From contig NZ_FZOF01000023.1 of assembly GCF_900188405.1 (NCBI RefSeq), positions 1 through 64,000 of the forward strand: DNA of 64,000 nt. Reading direction: 5' to 3'. Made by a program: the position numbers and the translations under genes. The stretch is from Actinacidiphila glaucinigra. GTDB taxonomy: Bacteria > Actinomycetota > Actinomycetes > Streptomycetales > Streptomycetaceae. Positions within the stretch are counted from its first letter, which is position 1; every line of letters starts with the position of its first letter. Under the pieces are notes generated by a model. That model made no database searches and was not told the origin of the DNA. It worked only from the letters and a program-made list of their open reading frames with translations. Below are positions 61,137 to 64,000 of this stretch, piece after piece.

Positions 61137-62951
61137 TCAGATGTCCAGCCGGTACGGCAAAAGGCAGACGACGGCGTCGGTGCGGGAGCGCAGGATCGTG
61201 GCGAGGAGGATGCCGCGCTGGTTCTGCAGGATGCGGTAACGGGCGTGGCGCGGCTGGATCTCGGGGATGAGGACGGCGATCTGGCGGCCGTCCTGCGACA
61301 TGCGGCGGACGTAGGAGAGGATCGGCAGCACCAGTGAGCGGTGCGGGCTCTCGAGGACGTCCAGGCGGACGCCGGGCTGCCAGCGGGCCCACGTGTCGAG
61401 CAGTTCGCGCGCCTTGGCCTGGTCGGGTTCGACGGTGACCGCGACGACCTCGTCGCCGAGGGCGATGGCCGCGGTCAGCGCGTGCCGGGCGAGCCGGCTG
61501 ACCCCGCCGAGGGGGACGATGACCAGGCTGTCGGTGCGCCGCGGCCGGTCGGGGACGGTACCGAGGGCGAGTTCCCTGCCGACCTCCGTGTAGTAGCGCT
61601 CGATGCGGGCGAAGAGCAGCATCAGCAGCGGCACCACGACGACGACCATCCAGGCGCCCTCGGTGAACTTGGTGGTCACCAGGATCACCCCGGCCAGCGC
61701 GGTCAGCAGGGCGCCCAGCCCGTTGAGCGCCGCGCGCGGCACCCAGCCGCGCGGGCGCGCCCCCGCCCAGTGCCGTACGAGCCCGGTCTGGCTGATGGTG
61801 AAGCCGGTGAACACACCGACGGCGTAGAGCGGGATGAGCCGTTGCGTCTGCGCGTCGACCGCGACGAGCAGCAGCGCGGCCACCACCGCGAGGGCGACGA
61901 CGCCGTAGCGGTAGACGGGCCGCTCGGCGCGCAGCCCGAAGACGTGGGGCAGCCGGTTGTCCCGGGCGAGCAGGCTCATCAGGACCGGCAGGCCGCCGAA
62001 GCTGGTGTTCGCGGCCAGTCCGAGGACGAGGGTGACCAGCAGATTGCTGGCGTAGTACGGCCATCCCGTGCCGAAGGAGGCCGCGGTCAGCTGGGCCAGC
62101 AGGGTCACGCCGCCGCGCGGGGCGACCTCGTCCCGGCGGATGAGGAACGCCAGCCCGATCAGCATGAGTCCCAGCAGGACGCCGAGCATCAGTTCCGTGC
62201 GCTGGGCGCGGCGCACCTTGGGCGGCCGGAAGGCGGGCACGGAGTTGGCGATGGCCTCCACCCCGGTCAGGGCGGAGCAGCCGGAGGAGAAGGCCTTCAG
62301 GACCAGCAGCACGCTCAGCGCCTCCGTCGCGTGGACGGGCTGCGGGCTGCCCACGACCGCCGCGGGGTGGGCGCGCAGCAGCCCGGCGACGACGATCCCG
62401 CCGATGCACACGACGAACAGCGCCGCGGGCAGCATCAGCACCCGCGCGCTGTCGGCGACGCCGCGCAGGTTCACCAGGGTGAGCAGGGCGAGCCCGCCGA
62501 GGCAGATCTCCAGCAGATAGGGGGTGAGCGAGGGGAACGCCGAGGCGAGGCTGGCCGCGCCCGCGGCCAGGCTGACGGCGACGGTGAGCACGTAGTCGAC
62601 GACGAGACTGCCCGCCGCCAGCAGGCTCACCCGCGCCCCGAGGTCCTTCTTGGCCACGGCGTAGGAGCCGCCGCCGTCCGGGTGCACCGCGATGACCTGC
62701 CCGTACGAGATGACCAGGACGACCAGCAGCCCCGCGATGACCAGCATGACGGGCAGCGTCACGGTCAGCGCCGCGGTCCCGGCGGCGATCAGCACGAGGA
62801 CGATGGCCTCGGGGCCGTACGCCACCGAGCTGAGGGCGTCCAGCGACAGCGCGGCGAGGCCCTGCGTGCTGGTGAGCAGCGAGCGGTCCCCCTCGCCGTG
62901 CCGCAGCGGTACCCGGGGCCGTACCTGGCGGCGTGCCAGCCCGAAGGTCAT
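61137..62951 (-). CDS. APC-superfamily permease, KimA-like
   Basis: A 604-residue membrane transporter. About 12 transmembrane helices (30-440) carry the APC signature ALSLDALSSVAYGPEAIVLVLIAAG and HPDGGGSYAVAKKDLG. A soluble C-terminal domain of about 150 residues (SLVIVPLGGVSRLARHALTAAIALGDEVVAVTV ...) has a Usp-like fold. This layout and length match the potassium importer KimA, whose C-terminal domain binds c-di-AMP. Amino acid transport is the alternative. Its ATG overlaps the stop of a 10-codon upstream ORF and lacks a strong site of its own. Confidence 0.85.
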   Translation of the reverse strand: MTFGLARRQVRPRVPLRHGEGDRSLLTSTQGLAALSLDALSSVAYGPEAIVLVLIAAGTAALTVTLPVMLVIAGLLVVLVISYGQVIAVHPDGGGSYAVAKKDLGARVSLLAAGSLVVDYVLTVAVSLAAGAASLASAFPSLTPYLLEICLGGLALLTLVNLRGVADSARVLMLPAALFVVCIGGIVVAGLLRAHPAAVVGSPQPVHATEALSVLLVLKAFSSGCSALTGVEAIANSVPAFRPPKVRRAQRTELMLGVLLGLMLIGLAFLIRRDEVAPRGGVTLLAQLTAASFGTGWPYYASNLLVTLVLGLAANTSFGGLPVLMSLLARDNRLPHVFGLRAERPVYRYGVVALAVVAALLLVAVDAQTQRLIPLYAVGVFTGFTISQTGLVRHWAGARPRGWVPRAALNGLGALLTALAGVILVTTKFTEGAWMVVVVVPLLMLLFARIERYYTEVGRELALGTVPDRPRRTDSLVIVPLGGVSRLARHALTAAIALGDEVVAVTVEPDQAKARELLDTWARWQPGVRLDVLESPHRSLVLPILSYVRRMSQDGRQIAVLIPEIQPRHARYRILQNQRGILLATILRSRTDAVVCLLPYRLDI

Positions 62952-62980
62952 CGCCCGCCCGCCGGCTGCGTCTGGCTCAT
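62948..62980 (-). CDS. 10-codon upstream ORF coupled to the permease
   Basis: The ORF encodes MSQTQPAGGR. Its ATG at 62980 has an excellent ribosome binding site (GGAGGAGACC), and its stop overlaps the permease start as ATGA. The permease itself has only weak GGCGGG before its ATG, so its translation probably depends on this leader ORF. The peptide itself need not have a function. Confidence 0.55.
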   Translation of the reverse strand: MSQTQPAGGR

Positions 62981-63068
62981 CGCTGGTCTCCTCCGCCGGC
63001 GGGCCCTCCCGTCAGCCTCCGGCGGCGGCCTCCCCGGCGCAGCGCGGGGCGGCCGATCGGGTGAGCGG

Positions 63069-64000
63069 TCAGTCGGGCCTGGCCAGGAACTCCACGACGG
63101 CGAGGACGAGGACGACGGCGAGGGCCAGCCCGAGGACGACCCAGCCGGTCGGATAGGACCAGAAGGCGAGCGCGAGGGCCGCGGCCGCCACGACGATCCA
63201 GCCGACCAGCAGTTTGTGGCGCACCAGCCAGGGGCCGACGGGACCGGTCCGCAGCCCCACCCGGTGTGCCGCGTCGCCCGCGCCGCCCAGCACGGACTCC
63301 CACACCCCGCGGGTGCGGCGGGCGTACCGCCCGGGCCCGCTCAGCCAGGCGCCCAGCGCGACGACGACACCGAGCACGAACACGGCGCGGACGGTCTGGC
63401 GCAGGAAGCGGATCAGGGTGTCGTAGACCGTCCCGGCGGCCTGCTGGTCGACGCTCGCGGGCAGCGCGTCGAGGTAGATCGCCCGGAACACGGTCAGCGC
63501 CGCGCCGAGTACGAGCGCGGCGGCGGCGAAGCCCAGCGCGGCGGCGACCAGGGCGCGGCGCCGGCGCAGGGCGAGCAGCACGCCGGCGGCCGCGAGGACG
63601 ACGGTGACGATCGGCAGCCAGAAGCCGGCCAGCTGCAGCAGCCGGAAGGCGGTCCTGATCTTGCCGACCTTCTCGGAGCGGACGACGGTGAAGTCGGTGT
63701 GGACCTCGGGGATCTTCGCGGCGATGGTCAGGCCACCGTCGACCAGCCGCTGTTTGACCTGGTCGATGACGGGGGCGAGGTCGACGGCCACGGTGTCGTT
63801 GGTGAGTTTGACCGCGCCGCCGCCCTGGCCGGTCAGCGCCTTGTCCAGCGAGGCGTGGATCCGGCGGTTGGCGTCGGTCCAGACCTTCTCGAAGGCGTCG
63901 CTGCGCACGACCTTCTCCGCCGTCGAGTGCACAAGGCTCTCGATGCCGCTGGTCAGCGGGCCGGAGACACGGCCGAGGAGCTGGTCGAGGCGGGGGCGGT
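63069..64000 (-). CDS. multi-pass membrane protein (5' end beyond window)
   Basis: At least 310 residues of a membrane protein whose start lies beyond the right edge. The reading stays open from 63932 to 64000 (PRLDQLLGRVSGPLTSG...). The first part is an outer domain (about 20-115, including VIDQVKQRLVDGGLTIAAKIPEV), then hydrophobic helices near FWLPIVTVVLAAAGVLLAL, LVAAALGFAAAALVLGAAL, AVFVLGVVVALGAWL, LVGWIVVAAAALALAFW and WVVLGLALAVVLVLAVVEF. No family is recognised with confidence. The following permease gene is on the same strand after 88 bp. Confidence 0.75.
   Translation of the reverse strand, partial: RPRLDQLLGRVSGPLTSGIESLVHSTAEKVVRSDAFEKVWTDANRRIHASLDKALTGQGGGAVKLTNDTVAVDLAPVIDQVKQRLVDGGLTIAAKIPEVHTDFTVVRSEKVGKIRTAFRLLQLAGFWLPIVTVVLAAAGVLLALRRRRALVAAALGFAAAALVLGAALTVFRAIYLDALPASVDQQAAGTVYDTLIRFLRQTVRAVFVLGVVVALGAWLSGPGRYARRTRGVWESVLGGAGDAAHRVGLRTGPVGPWLVRHKLLVGWIVVAAAALALAFWSYPTGWVVLGLALAVVLVLAVVEFLARPD

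Overview
The window is very GC-rich, dense with genes and uses many GTG starts. It carries a mycothiol-era actinobacterial gene set: FemX-like and MurJ envelope genes, a lipoprotein L,D-transpeptidase, SpoIIE/RsbW-type regulators, a CU044_5270 protein and Excalibur and DUF4232 proteins. It looks like chromosomal DNA of a Streptomyces or a close relative. I saw no tRNA, rRNA, CRISPR array, insertion sequence or prophage.

Layout. 1-7.3 kb: the start of an ABC transporter operon with a YtrA-type GntR regulator, a DUF4232 lipoprotein, an epoxide-hydrolase-like secreted enzyme, and a two-component system divergent from a secreted PepSY protein. 7.4-26.7 kb: envelope and signalling genes, namely an LCP glycopolymer ligase, an LTA-synthase-like sulfatase, an L,D-transpeptidase with a mutilated tandem partial copy, then a long same-strand run: FemX-like, MurJ, an AfsQ-like two-component system with a GerMN-type lipoprotein, a PAS/GAF/SpoIIE/ATPase regulator, a class II amidotransferase, and an ECF sigma factor with a CU044_5270 partner. 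26.7-43.6 kb: mixed functions, including a Clp-N/HTH regulator upstream of an IT-superfamily permease and a universal stress protein, a frameshifted oxidoreductase, a GlxA-type regulator, a secreted SLT protein, a MerR regulator, an Ig-repeat exoprotein, PPK2 and a membrane-anchored phosphate-binding-type protein.

43.6-55.9 kb holds most of the corrin-ring pathway: cobN behind a cobalamin riboswitch, cobG-cobH-cobIJ, cobK back to back with cbiD, and cobL-cobM. It mixes enzymes of the oxygen-dependent route (CobG, CobN) with CbiD. A roughly 490-bp imperfect but register-exact inverted repeat sits inside the cluster (53330-53821). 56-64 kb: a threonine-synthase-like PLP enzyme, another two-component system with two small exported proteins, an Excalibur protein, and a KimA-like APC permease coupled to a 10-codon upstream ORF.

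Two themes recur. Many genes have a TAnnnT hexamer 5-7 nt before the start codon and no Shine-Dalgarno, so they look leaderless. Many operon partners overlap by ATGA or GTGA, which implies translational coupling. The most unusual items are the inverted repeat, the shared His/Asp/Gly/Arg-rich tracts in a kinase and its divergent neighbour, the catalytic-core-deleted transpeptidase copy, the compact bidirectional cobK/cbiD promoter, and a permease that seems to start at CTG behind a hairpin overlapping its ribosome binding site.
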